This document shows positions 42,941 through 51,666 of a stretch of DNA of 64,000 nucleotides, in pieces. Below the pieces are notes generated by a model that ran no database searches, had not been told where the DNA came from, and saw only the letters and a program-made list of their open reading frames with translations. The stretch spans positions 124,001-188,000 of the forward strand of contig NZ_LYVF01000158.1 of the NCBI RefSeq assembly GCF_001655685.1. Reading direction: 5' to 3'. A program made the position numbers and the translations under genes. The stretch comes from Desulfotomaculum copahuensis. Lineage in GTDB: Bacteria; Bacillota; Desulfotomaculia; Desulfotomaculales; Desulfovirgulaceae. The number at the start of each line of letters is the position of its first letter. Positions within the stretch are counted from its first letter, which is position 1.

Positions 42941-43453
42941 TTACACCGACGCCCAGCGGGCCGGGATTACCCTCCCGGCGTCCATGGACGCGGCTACATC
43001 GATGATGCGCTGGTTATCCGAACCCCGGAAAGGCAGATCCGGATTCCGCCGTTCCTGCTGGAACGGTCCGTCAACCAGATAATCGGAGGACACCAGCAAC
43101 TCCCGGATCCCCCTGTCCTCTCCGGCCCGCGACCAAAGGTCCTCCCAGGTATAGCCGGTATAAGTGATCACATCCTTGCCCAGCCCGCGCACCCGGCCGG
43201 CCAGCGCAGCCAGGGCGGCGGCCTGCCCGAAGGGCTCGCCGCCGGAAAGAGTCACTCCTTTGAGCAGCGGATTGGCCCGCACCATGACCATTATTTCCGC
43301 CACCGTCGTTTCCACGCCCCCGGCCGGATCCCAGGTATGCGCATTGTGGCAGCCCGCACAGTGGTGAGGACAACCCTGCACAAAAACCACCAGGCGCAAC
43401 CCCGGCCCGTCCACCACGCTTTCCTTGATTATTCCGGCCACACGTAACTTCAT
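42941..43453 (-). CDS. nrdG: Anaerobic ribonucleotide reductase activating protein (radical SAM)
   Basis: 170 residues. Generates the glycyl radical on NrdD using S-adenosylmethionine. The cluster motif is CPHHCAGCHN (CxxxCxxC), preceded by GPGLRLVVFVQG. TLSGGEPFGQAAAL is the SAM GGE motif. The C-terminal DYLVDGPFQQERRNPDLPFRGSDNQRIIDV is standard. GGGGAGAATTAAT precedes the ATG. It follows nrdD by 169 nt in which nothing else was seen. Confidence 0.96.
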   Translation of the reverse strand: MKLRVAGIIKESVVDGPGLRLVVFVQGCPHHCAGCHNAHTWDPAGGVETTVAEIMVMVRANPLLKGVTLSGGEPFGQAAALAALAGRVRGLGKDVITYTGYTWEDLWSRAGEDRGIRELLVSSDYLVDGPFQQERRNPDLPFRGSDNQRIIDVAASMDAGRVIPARWASV

Positions 43454-43622
43454 ATTAATTCTCCCCGAATGACATTTTTTCGATCCCGCGTCCTGTTTCC
43501 GGACTCACTCGCGCAAACAGCCAGGTGCGATGAAATTCCCCGCCGGCACACTCTTCAGCCAACCGTTCACCGGCAATGCCGGCCGGCCCGGCCGGATGCA
43601 GGGGAGGAACCGGCCATTCACC

Positions 43623-45641
43623 TTAACTCAAGCTATGGGTCACACGATCGTTCAGCTCCGCCACCTTGCTGTCGTTAAAGCGGTCCACCGTGCTCAAATA
43701 GCCGGTGATGCGCCGTACCCGCCGGATCGCGGCCGAGCCGCAACGCGGGCAATTTTCTTCCGCGATCACACCGAGCAAGTTGCAGTTGGTACAGAAATCC
43801 ACCGGAAAGTTCACCGCCGCGTAGCCCATATCACTGGACGCCATATGCCGGACGATGGCTTCCATCGCCTCATTGTTATGCAGCGGCGGCGAGGCCATTT
43901 CCACATAGCTGATGTGGCCGGCGTTGCAATATTTGTGGTAAGGTCCTTCCAGACTGATTTTATCGAAACTGCTGATTATATAGTCAACTGGCACATGGAA
44001 CGAATTGGTATAGTACTCCTTGTTGGTCACCCCCGGAATAATGCCGTATTCCTTGCGATCCAGCTTGACAAAGCGGCCGGACAAACCTTCCGCCGGAGTG
44101 GCCAGCAAAGTGTAATTCAAATTGTATTCCTCGCAGGCCTGGTCGATGCGTTGCCGCATGAAGGCCACAATCTCCCGGCCCAGGGCCTGGGCTTCTTCGC
44201 TCTGTCCGTGATGACGGCCGGTCAGGGCGGTAAGCGCTTCAGCCAGGCCGATAAAGCCCATGGCCAGAGTGCCGTTGACAATGGCCGGTTCAATCGGATC
44301 CTCCGGCTTCAAACCGGCCGACCCCAGGTAAATACCCTGCCCCATGACAAAGGGCAGATCCTTCACTTTCAGTTTGGCCTGCACCTGAAAACGGTGATAC
44401 AACTGTCTGATCGCCAGTTCCATGGTTTCCGAAAGGAGCCGGTAAAATTTTTGCAGGTCACGTTCAGCTTTGATGCCCAACCGGGGCAGGTTGACGGTGG
44501 TGAAGGACAGGTTGCCCCGCGCCGGCGTCACCGCAGGGCCGCGGCGGTTGGCCATCACCCGGCTGCGGCAGCCCATGTAGGCCACCTGATCCCCGTAGGG
44601 CCGGTTGAAAGATGCATCCATGAAGCCAAAGGTGGGGTTTAAACGCTTGCTGGCCACCCGGATGGCCAATTGGAACAGGTCGTAGTTCGGGTCTTCCGGA
44701 GCGAAGTTCACGCCCTTTTGCAACCGGAAGATAATGTTGGGGAAGATGGGGTTTTCACCGTTTCCCAAACCGGCCTCAAAAGCAAGCAGCAAATTGCGGG
44801 TCACCTTGCGCCCGGATTCGGAAGTGTCCGTACCCAGGTTGATGCTGGAAAACGGCACCTGGCTGCCCGCCCGGGAATGCATCGAATTAAGGTTGTACAC
44901 CAGCGCCTCCATGGCCTGGAAGGTTTCGTGCTCGTCGGCGTTCTCCACGAAAGACGCCATTTCCCGGTCAAAGAAGGGGAAAGACTGGCCGCCGAACATG
45001 TCATTCTGTGAGCTCTGTAAAATGATTGCCGCCAGTGCCGTGGCCGAAGTGGGCCTTTTGGGCGGCCGGATATAGCCGTGGCCGGTGTTGAATCCTTCCC
45101 GGAGCAGCTTGTCCAGGGGCAGTTGCAGGCAGTTCAATGTTTTGCCATAAAAATCAAGATCATGAATATGGATGTCCCCGCGCAGGTGGGCACCAGCGAA
45201 ATCCTCGTCCAGCAGGCGGGTCAGGTAGTATTTTTTGCTGGCCGCGCTGGCTATCTGCAGCATCTTGGCCGACGGCGAATTGCCCACATTGGCGTTTTCC
45301 CGGTTGGTTTCATCCAGTATTTCCTCCACCGCATCCATCAGGTCGCCTTTGGCCTCCCGGATGCGCGTTCGCCGGTCACGGTAAAGGATGTACGCCTTGG
45401 CGGTACGGGCGTGGCCGGCCTCGATGAGCACCTTTTCCACCACGTCCTGCACTTCTTCCACGCCAAAAGTATTACCATTGTACTGCTTTTTCAACAGTTT
45501 GAGCACTTCGATAGTCAGCTCCATGGCCGTCTGCCGGTCCTCTCCCCCCACCGCACGGGCGGCCTTGAAAATGGCGTCGGTAATTTTTCCCTCGTTAAAG
45601 GACACCTCCCGCCCGTCACGCTTGCGAATTACTTTGAACAC
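43623..45641 (-). CDS. nrdD: Anaerobic ribonucleoside-triphosphate reductase
   Basis: 672 residues. Reduces NTPs to dNTPs with a glycyl radical, in the absence of oxygen. The N-terminal ATP-cone (MFKVIRKRDGREVSFNEGKITDAI) senses dATP/ATP. The barrel contains the QSSQNDMFGGQSFPFFD and NLPRLGIKAERD segments. C-terminal zinc site: CTNCNLLGV and CPRCGSAA. The radical loop is RRITGYLSTVDRFNDSK with the glycine before Tyr. GTG start at 45641 with AAGGAGG upstream. No aerobic reductase gene is visible, which fits an anaerobe. Confidence 0.97.
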   Translation of the reverse strand: MFKVIRKRDGREVSFNEGKITDAIFKAARAVGGEDRQTAMELTIEVLKLLKKQYNGNTFGVEEVQDVVEKVLIEAGHARTAKAYILYRDRRTRIREAKGDLMDAVEEILDETNRENANVGNSPSAKMLQIASAASKKYYLTRLLDEDFAGAHLRGDIHIHDLDFYGKTLNCLQLPLDKLLREGFNTGHGYIRPPKRPTSATALAAIILQSSQNDMFGGQSFPFFDREMASFVENADEHETFQAMEALVYNLNSMHSRAGSQVPFSSINLGTDTSESGRKVTRNLLLAFEAGLGNGENPIFPNIIFRLQKGVNFAPEDPNYDLFQLAIRVASKRLNPTFGFMDASFNRPYGDQVAYMGCRSRVMANRRGPAVTPARGNLSFTTVNLPRLGIKAERDLQKFYRLLSETMELAIRQLYHRFQVQAKLKVKDLPFVMGQGIYLGSAGLKPEDPIEPAIVNGTLAMGFIGLAEALTALTGRHHGQSEEAQALGREIVAFMRQRIDQACEEYNLNYTLLATPAEGLSGRFVKLDRKEYGIIPGVTNKEYYTNSFHVPVDYIISSFDKISLEGPYHKYCNAGHISYVEMASPPLHNNEAMEAIVRHMASSDMGYAAVNFPVDFCTNCNLLGVIAEENCPRCGSAAIRRVRRITGYLSTVDRFNDSKVAELNDRVTHSLS

Positions 45642-45784
45642 TGCTGGCAGCCTCCTTGAAAAGTATTAGCAGGTTAAATGCAACCATATAACCCAATATC
45701 ATCAATTTATGTATGAATATACCATCAAGAAAGGGCACCGGTTCCACCGACTGCCTCTTCCTCATCCCGGTTTCCTGAAAAGCG

Positions 45785-46255
45785 CTATTTGTTTTCTTCC
45801 CGGCGGCAATCCGACAAACTTTGTATTTCCCGCAAAAAGCCGTCTACATCCCGGAACTCGCGGTACACCGAGGCAAAACGCACATAGGCCACCTCATCCA
45901 AACGGCGCAACCGTCCCATAACCATCTCCCCGATGTCCCGGGTGGCTACTTCCATTTCCCCCCTGTTACGCAACTCCTGTTCAATCTCATCCACCATGGC
46001 TTCCAGACCGGCCATGGGCACAGGCCGCTTCTGACAGGCCCTGGTCAGACCGGTAAGCAGTTTGTGCCGGTCAAATACTTCCCGCCGCCCGTCCTTCTTC
46101 ACCACCATCAAGGGAAGTTCGTCCACCCGCTCATAGGTGGTAAAACGGCGGCCGCACCCGCCGCATTCCCGGCGCCGCCGGATGGAGCGCCCGTCATCCG
46201 CCGGACGGGAATCCAGCACCCGGCTGTCCGGGTAACTACAGAAAGGACAGCGCAA
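45785..46255 (-). CDS. nrdR: Transcriptional repressor NrdR
   Basis: 156 residues. Zinc finger [17 protein letters not shown] plus [32 protein letters not shown], then an ATP-cone. It represses ribonucleotide reductase genes when dATP is high. The start is TTG at 46255 giving the conserved LRCPFC N-terminus; GGTGAT and GGGGAGG lie upstream. A GTG three codons earlier is possible but too close to the ribosome site. A NrdR-box-like palindrome upstream suggests autoregulation. Confidence 0.95.
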   Translation of the reverse strand: MRCPFCSYPDSRVLDSRPADDGRSIRRRRECGGCGRRFTTYERVDELPLMVVKKDGRREVFDRHKLLTGLTRACQKRPVPMAGLEAMVDEIEQELRNRGEMEVATRDIGEMVMGRLRRLDEVAYVRFASVYREFRDVDGFLREIQSLSDCRREENK

Positions 46256-46291
46256 CCGTATCACCGCCTCCCCGCTTGTTAAAGGTTCATT

Positions 46292-46307
46292 AACATTATA
46301 TTGTGTT
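46292..46307 (-). promoter_or_regulatory. NrdR box upstream of nrdR
   Basis: AACATTATATTGTGTT is close to the NrdR consensus acaCwAtATaTwGtgt. It lies just downstream of the -10 of nrdR, so bound NrdR would block initiation. A poorer second copy overlaps the -10 (46315-46330). No equally good box was found before nrdD. Confidence 0.7.
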
Positions 46308-46319
46308 TTCTTTTTAACT

Positions 46320-46349
46320 ATTATACTACATGTTGAAGCGGACAGACAA
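46320..46349 (-). promoter_or_regulatory. SigA-type promoter of nrdR
   Basis: Minus strand -35 TTGTCT (46344-46349), 18-nt spacer, -10 TATAAT (46320-46325). Confidence 0.7.
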
Positions 46350-46515
46350 AGACAGCAAAAGGTACCAGGGGACAACCTGGATAAAATTGCTCATCCGCAT
46401 GCCCGCTTGGTACCTCTTTCGTATGACGGTGATTTTTGGTCCTGCCTGTCCGTCGTTTCACCACTTGCCAAAAAACTGCATCCGGGGGATTCAGGCCACC
46501 GGTATTGCCCGGCGG

Positions 46516-46818
46516 TTATCGCCAGGGCCGCCCGCCCCCTTCCTCCGGGCCGCTGGCGGCGGTGTTGATGTCGGTCAGATCACGCAAATCAACCAGGATC
46601 ACGTCAAAGCCGATTTTCTTGATTTTATGCCAGGGCACCACAATTTCTTCCTCCCGTCCGAAAAAGCCCATCAGACGGGTCCCCCCCTGCCCGGGCAGAA
46701 TGATAGCCCCGATGCGGCCCTGTTCCAAATCAATATCAATATCCTTGATTGGCCCCAATCGGCGGCCGTCGCTGACATTGATCACTTCCCGCGTACGCAA
46801 GTCGGAAATCTTAACCAA
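46516..46818 (-). CDS. ylmC: YlmC/YmxH family sporulation protein (PRC-barrel)
   Basis: 100 residues. ISDLRTREVINVSDGRRLGPIKDIDIDLEQGRIGAIILPG and EEEIVVPWHKIKKIGFDVILVDL match the YlmC/YmxH PRC-barrel family that accompanies sigG in Firmicutes. Exact role unknown. TTG at 46818 gives a normal N-terminus (VKISDLR) with GGGGGTGA 5 nt upstream; a GTG three codons earlier overlaps the ribosome site. Confidence 0.9.
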   Translation of the reverse strand: MVKISDLRTREVINVSDGRRLGPIKDIDIDLEQGRIGAIILPGQGGTRLMGFFGREEEIVVPWHKIKKIGFDVILVDLRDLTDINTAASGPEEGGGRPWR

Positions 46819-46977
46819 AAAATTCACCCCCGCCCGGAATATTTTTCCGTTTCATTCTCCGGAAAACCAATGATGCCGGTGGCGCCGCCGTCCGGCGGAC
46901 GGCTTTGACCCGGAAACCGCCCTGCATAATATATATGCCGCCGGGCAGGCAAGCTGAACTGCTTGTTCCGGGGCAGC

Positions 46978-46998
46978 AAAAAAACCGGCCCGCGCCGG
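46978..46998 (-). terminator. Terminator of spoIIR
   Basis: CCGGC-GCGG-GCCGG hairpin followed on the minus strand by seven T, 27 nt past the spoIIR stop. On the plus strand it is also followed by TTTTTT. Confidence 0.75.
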
Positions 46999-47024
46999 AT
47001 TTTTTGCCCGTTATCTTGCCGCCG

Positions 47025-47903
47025 TCAGCCCCACAGACGGTCAAACCAGTTTACTGAACTGTGCCACCAGTCCAGTACGCGCAGGCGATACTCGACAGTC
47101 CCGTCCGGCCCCGGCCCGGCCGGGGCGGCCGCCGCCCGGGCCATAACCGCCGGCGGCAGCTGCAGCCTGAATGCCGGTTCCGCCGGCCGGCCGGCCGGAC
47201 CGTTTGAATGAACCGGGCAACTGCCCGGGCCGGCCGCCGGTGCGTTCATGCCGTCCGGCCCGGCTGTCGGACCGCGCTCTTCCGGCCGGGAGGCACCGCT
47301 GCGCTGTCCATTGTTCCCGGCCACCGGCGGTTTTTCCCCATCCGTCCGGACGGCGCCATTTTCCGGCGGCGCCGTCCAACTGGCCGGCACATCCACAAAA
47401 CACAACGGCGGAAACAGCACGCACCACCAGTTATGCCCCGCCCCCCGGCCGATAACCACCCGCACCGCCTCATACTCGCCGGCCGGCAGGGTCAGATAGT
47501 CCTTTTCCCAGGGATTGCCAGCCGTGGCCAGGTGATAGGTCTTGACCGGAAAAGGGAAATGTCCCATACACACGCTGACCGGATAATCTTTGCCCTCCCG
47601 GTGGATTTCCCGCACGGCCAACTGCTGCATGTACCCCAGATTGGCCCGGGCGATTTCCCTGGCCTGAGTGATGTTTTTGGCCTGCCGGAAGCGGGGGGCC
47701 ATGGTTCCCACAATTACATCCCGCACATGCAGCTTCAAGGCCTGATCGGCTGCTGAATCACTGTTGGCGATGACATGAAAGCGGATCAGTTGATCGGGGG
47801 CGTACATCCGCGCCTGCTGCACCCGGTGCCACTGCCAGCCCCCGGCCAAACCGGCCGCCAGCAATCCCAGGGCGACCAAACTGATACGCATTTTCCGGTT
47901 CAT
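47025..47903 (-). CDS. spoIIR: Stage II sporulation protein R with low-complexity insertion
   Basis: 292 residues. Made in the forespore and secreted into the intermembrane space, where it triggers SpoIIGA to process pro-SigE. N-terminal signal helix (ISLVALGLLAAGLAGGWQW), then APDQLIRFHVIANSDSAADQALKLHVRDVIV and NLGYMQQLAVREIHREGKDYPVSVCMGHFPFPVKTY. WWCVLFPPLCFVDVPA completes the core. Between this and the final WWHSSVNWFDRLWG lie about 90 extra residues rich in Pro, Gly, Ala and Ser, making it longer than usual (about 220). GGGAG precedes the ATG. Confidence 0.93.
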   Translation of the reverse strand: MNRKMRISLVALGLLAAGLAGGWQWHRVQQARMYAPDQLIRFHVIANSDSAADQALKLHVRDVIVGTMAPRFRQAKNITQAREIARANLGYMQQLAVREIHREGKDYPVSVCMGHFPFPVKTYHLATAGNPWEKDYLTLPAGEYEAVRVVIGRGAGHNWWCVLFPPLCFVDVPASWTAPPENGAVRTDGEKPPVAGNNGQRSGASRPEERGPTAGPDGMNAPAAGPGSCPVHSNGPAGRPAEPAFRLQLPPAVMARAAAAPAGPGPDGTVEYRLRVLDWWHSSVNWFDRLWG

Positions 47904-48004
47904 ACTTCATTCTCCCGCGTTTTACATTAGTTTGCTTACACCACCTATTTTCACCAATAAATCCCGGGGTTAAACATTTTTTACTCAACCAGCCGGTTGA
48001 TGAT

Positions 48005-48035
48005 CAAAAAATAAAAAAAGAACCTCTTCAGGTCC
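48005..48035 (-). terminator. Terminator of sigG
   Basis: Minus strand GGACCT-GAAG-AGGTTC followed by TTTTTTTATTTTTT. Confidence 0.75.
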
Positions 48036-48119
48036 GTTTACTGGAATTTGCTTTTATTGTGACTGACTTCCCGGTCCGTATTCCGGGGGGACGTTACCGC
48101 CGGGTGTCCGCCGGTGAGC

Positions 48120-48893
48120 TTAAAGATATTTGCGCATGTGATTCAGAGCCGCTTTTTCCAGACGGGAAACCTGTGCCTGGGAGATGCCGATTTCATCGGC
48201 CACCTCCATCTGCGTTTTGCCTTCATAGAAACGCAGGGTCAGGATCAATTTCTCCCGGTCGCTCAACCGCCGCAGGGCGTCCCGGATGGTGATCCCCTGC
48301 AGCCAGTTCTGATCGTGGTTTTTTTCGTCGCTGATCTGATCCATGACAAAAATGGGGTCGCCGCCGTCGTGATAAATGGGTTCAAACAGGGAGATGGGCT
48401 CTTGAATGGCGTCCAGGGCAAAGACCACTTCTTCCCGGGGCAGTTTCAACTCGCCGGCGATTTCATTGATCGACGGCTCGCGGGAATGCTTGTTGACCAG
48501 GCTGTCCCGTACCTGCAGTGCCTTGTAGGCAACGTCGCGCAGGGAGCGGCTCACCCGGATCGGATTGTTGTCCCTCAGGTAACGCCTGATTTCACCGATA
48601 ATCATCGGTACCGCATAAGTGGAAAACTTGACGTTCTGGGAAAGATCAAAGTTGTCGATGGCTTTCATCAAACCGATGCAGCCGACCTGAAAAAGATCAT
48701 CCACATACTCCCCCCGGTTGGTAAAGCGCTGAATTACACTGAGCACCAGCCTGAGGTTGCCGTTGATCAACCGGTTGCGGGCGGAGGGGTCGCCGTTGTG
48801 CATTGCTTCGAACAGTTGCCGCATTTGACTTCCTGTGAGCACCGGGAGTTTTGATGTGTTGACACCGCAAATCTCCACCTTGTTGACCAGCAT
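48120..48893 (-). CDS. sigG: RNA polymerase sigma-G factor (late forespore)
   Basis: 257 residues, as in Bacillus. MLVNKVEICGVNTSKLPVLT is the conserved SigG N-terminus. Region 2 is RLVLSVIQRFTNRGEYVDDLFQVGCIGLMKAIDNFDLS and region 4 ends in ADEIGISQAQVSRLEKAALNHM. ATG at 48893 follows GGGAGGCCGTCC; the frame extends upstream but that part contains the intergenic repeats and is not coding. It has its own terminator and is separated from sigE by another, so it probably also has its own promoter. Confidence 0.98.
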   Translation of the reverse strand: MLVNKVEICGVNTSKLPVLTGSQMRQLFEAMHNGDPSARNRLINGNLRLVLSVIQRFTNRGEYVDDLFQVGCIGLMKAIDNFDLSQNVKFSTYAVPMIIGEIRRYLRDNNPIRVSRSLRDVAYKALQVRDSLVNKHSREPSINEIAGELKLPREEVVFALDAIQEPISLFEPIYHDGGDPIFVMDQISDEKNHDQNWLQGITIRDALRRLSDREKLILTLRFYEGKTQMEVADEIGISQAQVSRLEKAALNHMRKYL

Positions 48894-48952
48894 GGACGGC
48901 CTCCCATCCCTTAGAGCAGTATGCATTTTTGCCGTAATCACATTATTGCCCC

Positions 48953-48984
48953 GGCCTGCCGGCTTTATACATCTCCCAGGAAGC
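48953..48984. repeat. 32-bp direct repeat, copy 1 (sigG-sigE intergenic)
   Basis: Begins GGCCTGCCGGCTTTATACAT and ends AGGAAGC; one mismatch to copy 2, starts 65 bp apart. Part of the 334-nt gap between sigE and sigG, where no gene was found. Confidence 0.85.
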
Positions 48985-49017
48985 TGAGGACGTGAAGAAG
49001 GCCCTGGCGGAGGTATT

Positions 49018-49049
49018 GGCCTGCCGGCTTTATACATCTCCCCGGAAGC
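49018..49049. repeat. 32-bp direct repeat, copy 2 (sigG-sigE intergenic)
   Basis: Same unit as copy 1, with C instead of A before GGAAGC. On the minus strand each copy contains TGTATAAA, so promoter duplication is possible. Confidence 0.85.
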
Positions 49050-49083
49050 CGGCGGAAGGGTCTGAAGCGTACCCGTTCCGGCT

Positions 49084-49131
49084 GAAAAAATCTATTCCGG
49101 GGCAGTTCGCACACCGCCCCGGAATAGATTT
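49084..49131 (-). terminator. Terminator of sigE
   Basis: Perfect 16-bp stem AAATCTATTCCGGGGC / GCCCCGGAATAGATTT with a 12-nt loop, followed on the minus strand by TTTTC. Confidence 0.88.
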
Positions 49132-49227
49132 GCCCGTCCGTTAATTCGCGGCCGGGCCGTTATCCGGTCACGTCCGGCGCCCGTGACACCACTGCCCTTC
49201 CGGGCGGTGCGCCGTTTTTGAACGCAG

Positions 49228-49959
49228 TTACTCCATGCGGTGAATCTCCTTCTTCAAACGCTTGATAATTCTTTTTTCCAGCCGGGAGATGTAGGACTGG
49301 GAAATACCCATCAAGTCGGCCACTTCCTTCTGTGTTTTTTCCACCCCGTTGACCAGGCCGAAACGCAGCTCCATTATTTTGCGCTCCCGTCCGTTCAGTT
49401 TCTGCAGGGCCAGGTAGAGCAGTTTTTTATCCACCTCGTCCTCAATATACTTGTAAATAATATCGTTGTCCGTACCCAGCACATCGGACAGCAGCAATTC
49501 GTTGCCATCCCAGTCGATATTCAACGGCTCGTCAAAAGACACCTCGGCCCTGGTCTTGCTGTTGCGCCGCAGATACATGAGAATTTCATTTTCAATGCAC
49601 CGGGAGGCGTAGGTGGCCAGCTTGATTTTTTTGCCCGGGTCAAAGGTGTTCACCGCCTTGATCAGCCCGATGGTGCCGATGGAAACCAGATCTTCGATGC
49701 CCACACCGGTATTCTCAAACTTACGGGCGATGTAAACCACCAGGCGCAGGTTGCGCTCGATTAAAACCGTCCTGACAGCCCCGTCGCCGGCCTCCAGCTT
49801 GTCAATCAAATATGATTCCTCATCATTGCTCAACGGAGGCGGCAGGGCCTCGCTGCTGCCCACATAATGCACCGCCGGCCGGCAGCCGAGCCGGTCCAGC
49901 AACCGGATGGCCAGCAAACGCACCTGCCATTTGATTTGCCACATTTTTGGCAAGGTCAT
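49228..49959 (-). CDS. sigE: RNA polymerase sigma-E factor precursor (mother cell)
   Basis: 243 residues. The hydrophobic pro-sequence ([19 protein letters not shown]) holds it at the membrane until SpoIIGA cuts it. Region 2 is [42 protein letters not shown] and region 4 has [33 protein letters not shown] precedes the ATG. It follows spoIIGA by 32 nt in the canonical spoIIG operon. Confidence 0.98.
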   Translation of the reverse strand: MTLPKMWQIKWQVRLLAIRLLDRLGCRPAVHYVGSSEALPPPLSNDEESYLIDKLEAGDGAVRTVLIERNLRLVVYIARKFENTGVGIEDLVSIGTIGLIKAVNTFDPGKKIKLATYASRCIENEILMYLRRNSKTRAEVSFDEPLNIDWDGNELLLSDVLGTDNDIIYKYIEDEVDKKLLYLALQKLNGRERKIMELRFGLVNGVEKTQKEVADLMGISQSYISRLEKRIIKRLKKEIHRME

Positions 49960-49991
49960 GTCGCCACCTCACTTTTATTTTTTTGACCGCA

Positions 49992-50906
49992 TCAAGCCGC
50001 ATCCATCAGAACCGGGGGCACCAATGCCCGGTAGGCGCTGCACTGATCCAGTTGCTGACGGTAAACACCCACCACCACCCGTTTTGCCTTGAAAACACGC
50101 CCGTCCCGGCAAATCTCCACCGCTTCCGGCCGCACCCCGACCAGCAGGCCGTTGTCCTGCCCCAGGGAACGGAACGGAATCAGGCGGAAACGACTGGCCC
50201 AACCGGTGGCACCCAGGCCGGCAAGCAGGGCAACCCCCTCCCCGCCTTTTTCCCAAACCTCCCGTACCGCTTCCGGAAAGGCATCCTTGAGCAGGTCGTA
50301 TTCGACTACAATCACCGGCTCGCCGGTCAAAGGATCCGTCAGACTGTTTCCCGTATCCACCAGGGCATTGACCGTTACCCGCCGGCCGTTCAGTTCGATG
50401 GTCAAAGGCACCTGAAACGCTTTTCCATGACTGCTGCGGTTCAACCAGTGCTTCACCAGGCGGCAGGCACACATCCCGGCGAGCAAGGCCAGTAAAAGGC
50501 CGGGCCAGAAATAACGGTTGATGGTATCGGCCATATTTGTGCCTGCATCACCAAAGCCGCTTCCCGTGCGCAGAAAAAATATTATGCCGAACACCATGCC
50601 GCCCAGGGCAAAAGAAACCAGATAAAAGAGGCCCAGGCAGGCTGCCATCCGGCGCGGCGGAAGCGGGGCAAAGGCCCCCGCCACCATGAGCACGGAAACT
50701 AGTAACTTGACTGGCGGACTAAACAACTGGCCCAGTCCAGGCACAAACATGGCCAGTGAATACAGGCTGCCCGCCCCGGCCACGGCCAACAGGCGGGCGG
50801 TCCGTGCCGGCACCCGGCCCAACCGTCCGGTGGCCCGCAGAATGATGTAATTCATACACAGGTTTCCGGCTAGGACCTGATCTACGTAGACCACGTATCC
50901 GCTCAT
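49992..50906 (-). CDS. spoIIGA: Sporulation sigma-E factor processing peptidase SpoIIGA
   Basis: 304 residues. An aspartic protease that matures pro-SigE once SpoIIR is received. N-terminal membrane half (VYVDQVLAGNLCMNYIILRATGRL, several helices). C-terminal protease half with catalytic LVDTGNSLTDPLTGEPVIVVEY, then FRLIPFRSLGQDNGLLVG. ATG at 50906 with GGGAG 8 nt upstream; the frame is open for three more codons. First gene of the spoIIG operon. Confidence 0.96.
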   Translation of the reverse strand: MSGYVVYVDQVLAGNLCMNYIILRATGRLGRVPARTARLLAVAGAGSLYSLAMFVPGLGQLFSPPVKLLVSVLMVAGAFAPLPPRRMAACLGLFYLVSFALGGMVFGIIFFLRTGSGFGDAGTNMADTINRYFWPGLLLALLAGMCACRLVKHWLNRSSHGKAFQVPLTIELNGRRVTVNALVDTGNSLTDPLTGEPVIVVEYDLLKDAFPEAVREVWEKGGEGVALLAGLGATGWASRFRLIPFRSLGQDNGLLVGVRPEAVEICRDGRVFKAKRVVVGVYRQQLDQCSAYRALVPPVLMDAA

Positions 50907-51311
50907 CAAACCCACTCCCGCCGGGATTCTAAAAACAGGCCGGCCCCGTTACCAGTGTATGGCCGAAGTAAATTCAATATGACAAGCACAAATGAAAAAC
51001 CCGGTATCATTATACAATAATGGGATGGAAAAATTTGTCACGATAAATCCCCGGCACCGGATTTATTTTCCCAAAATTTCCCGCAAAAAACCGGGCTGGT
51101 TGCCCGCACCCGGTCATGGCGCCCAACACGTGAACATGGCTGCAGCAATGCGTCGCCTACCGTGCTGTTTTGGCCCACTGGCGGCCTATATCCTGCCTGA
51201 CACGGGAGAATGAGCTATAATTATACTTGAAATAGCGACTGTTTTAGGAAAGGGTTTACGGAAGTGATCGACACGGGGGGGAAGTGCTCAAAGAGAAGGA
51301 ACCGTTCCTGA
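50907..51311. other. Intergenic region upstream of spoIIGA
   Basis: 405 nt without an intact gene. Near spoIIGA the minus strand has TTGTCA and TACACT about 20 nt apart. This is longer than a SigA spacer and recalls the Spo0A-dependent spoIIG promoter of Bacillus; this is inference. A perfect palindrome CATTAT-ACA-ATAATG lies at 51008-51022. The rest probably holds decayed coding sequence leading into the fragment at 51312. Confidence 0.4.
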
Positions 51312-51557
51312 AAGTCCATCCGGGAGGGTTTCGGCCTCACCGCCACTGAAGCCCTGTGGAAAGGGCGGCCGCTGGTGGTCACGCCCACCGGCGGACTGGC
51401 CTTCCAGGTACAGAAAGGGCGCACCGGCTTGCGTGCCGGCCCGGTGGAAGAACTGGCCGCCCGCATCGGGCAACTGCTGGACAACCCGTCCCTGGGGCGG
51501 CGGTTGGGCGCCGCCGTCTTATCCTGCCGGTATACCTGCATAACTGGCTGCATTTGA
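51312..51557 (+). pseudogene. Remnant of a group 1 glycosyltransferase (trehalose-synthase-like GT4)
   Basis: A fragment of 81 codons, preceded directly by TGA, reads KSIREGFGLTATEALWKGRP and continues LVVTPTGGLAFQVQKGRTGL, then EELAARIGQLLDNPSLGRRLGAA. This is the nucleotide-sugar-binding C-terminal segment of GT4 enzymes (EGFGLT..EAL.KG.P). The rest of the enzyme is missing: nothing upstream or downstream in any frame continues it, and after LGAA the frame diverges and ends. It lies inside the dcw/sporulation block between spoIIGA and ftsZ, on the opposite strand, and is a decayed insertion. Confidence 0.8.
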
Positions 51558-51630
51558 AACATTTTCCCCGGCCGGCATACCGCTTGACTACAACGCTCCG
51601 TGCCGGCCGGCAGGCCGGAAAAAATATGTA

Positions 51631-51652
51631 AAACGGGCTTTTTAGCCCGTTT
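51631..51652 (-). terminator. Bidirectional terminator downstream of the ftsZ transcript
   Basis: Perfect 9-bp stem AAACGGGCT / AGCCCGTTT with loop TTTT. On the minus strand it ends in CCCGTTTTAC; on the plus strand in CCCGTTTCTT. Confidence 0.75.
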
Positions 51653-51666
51653 CTTAACATTTCCCG

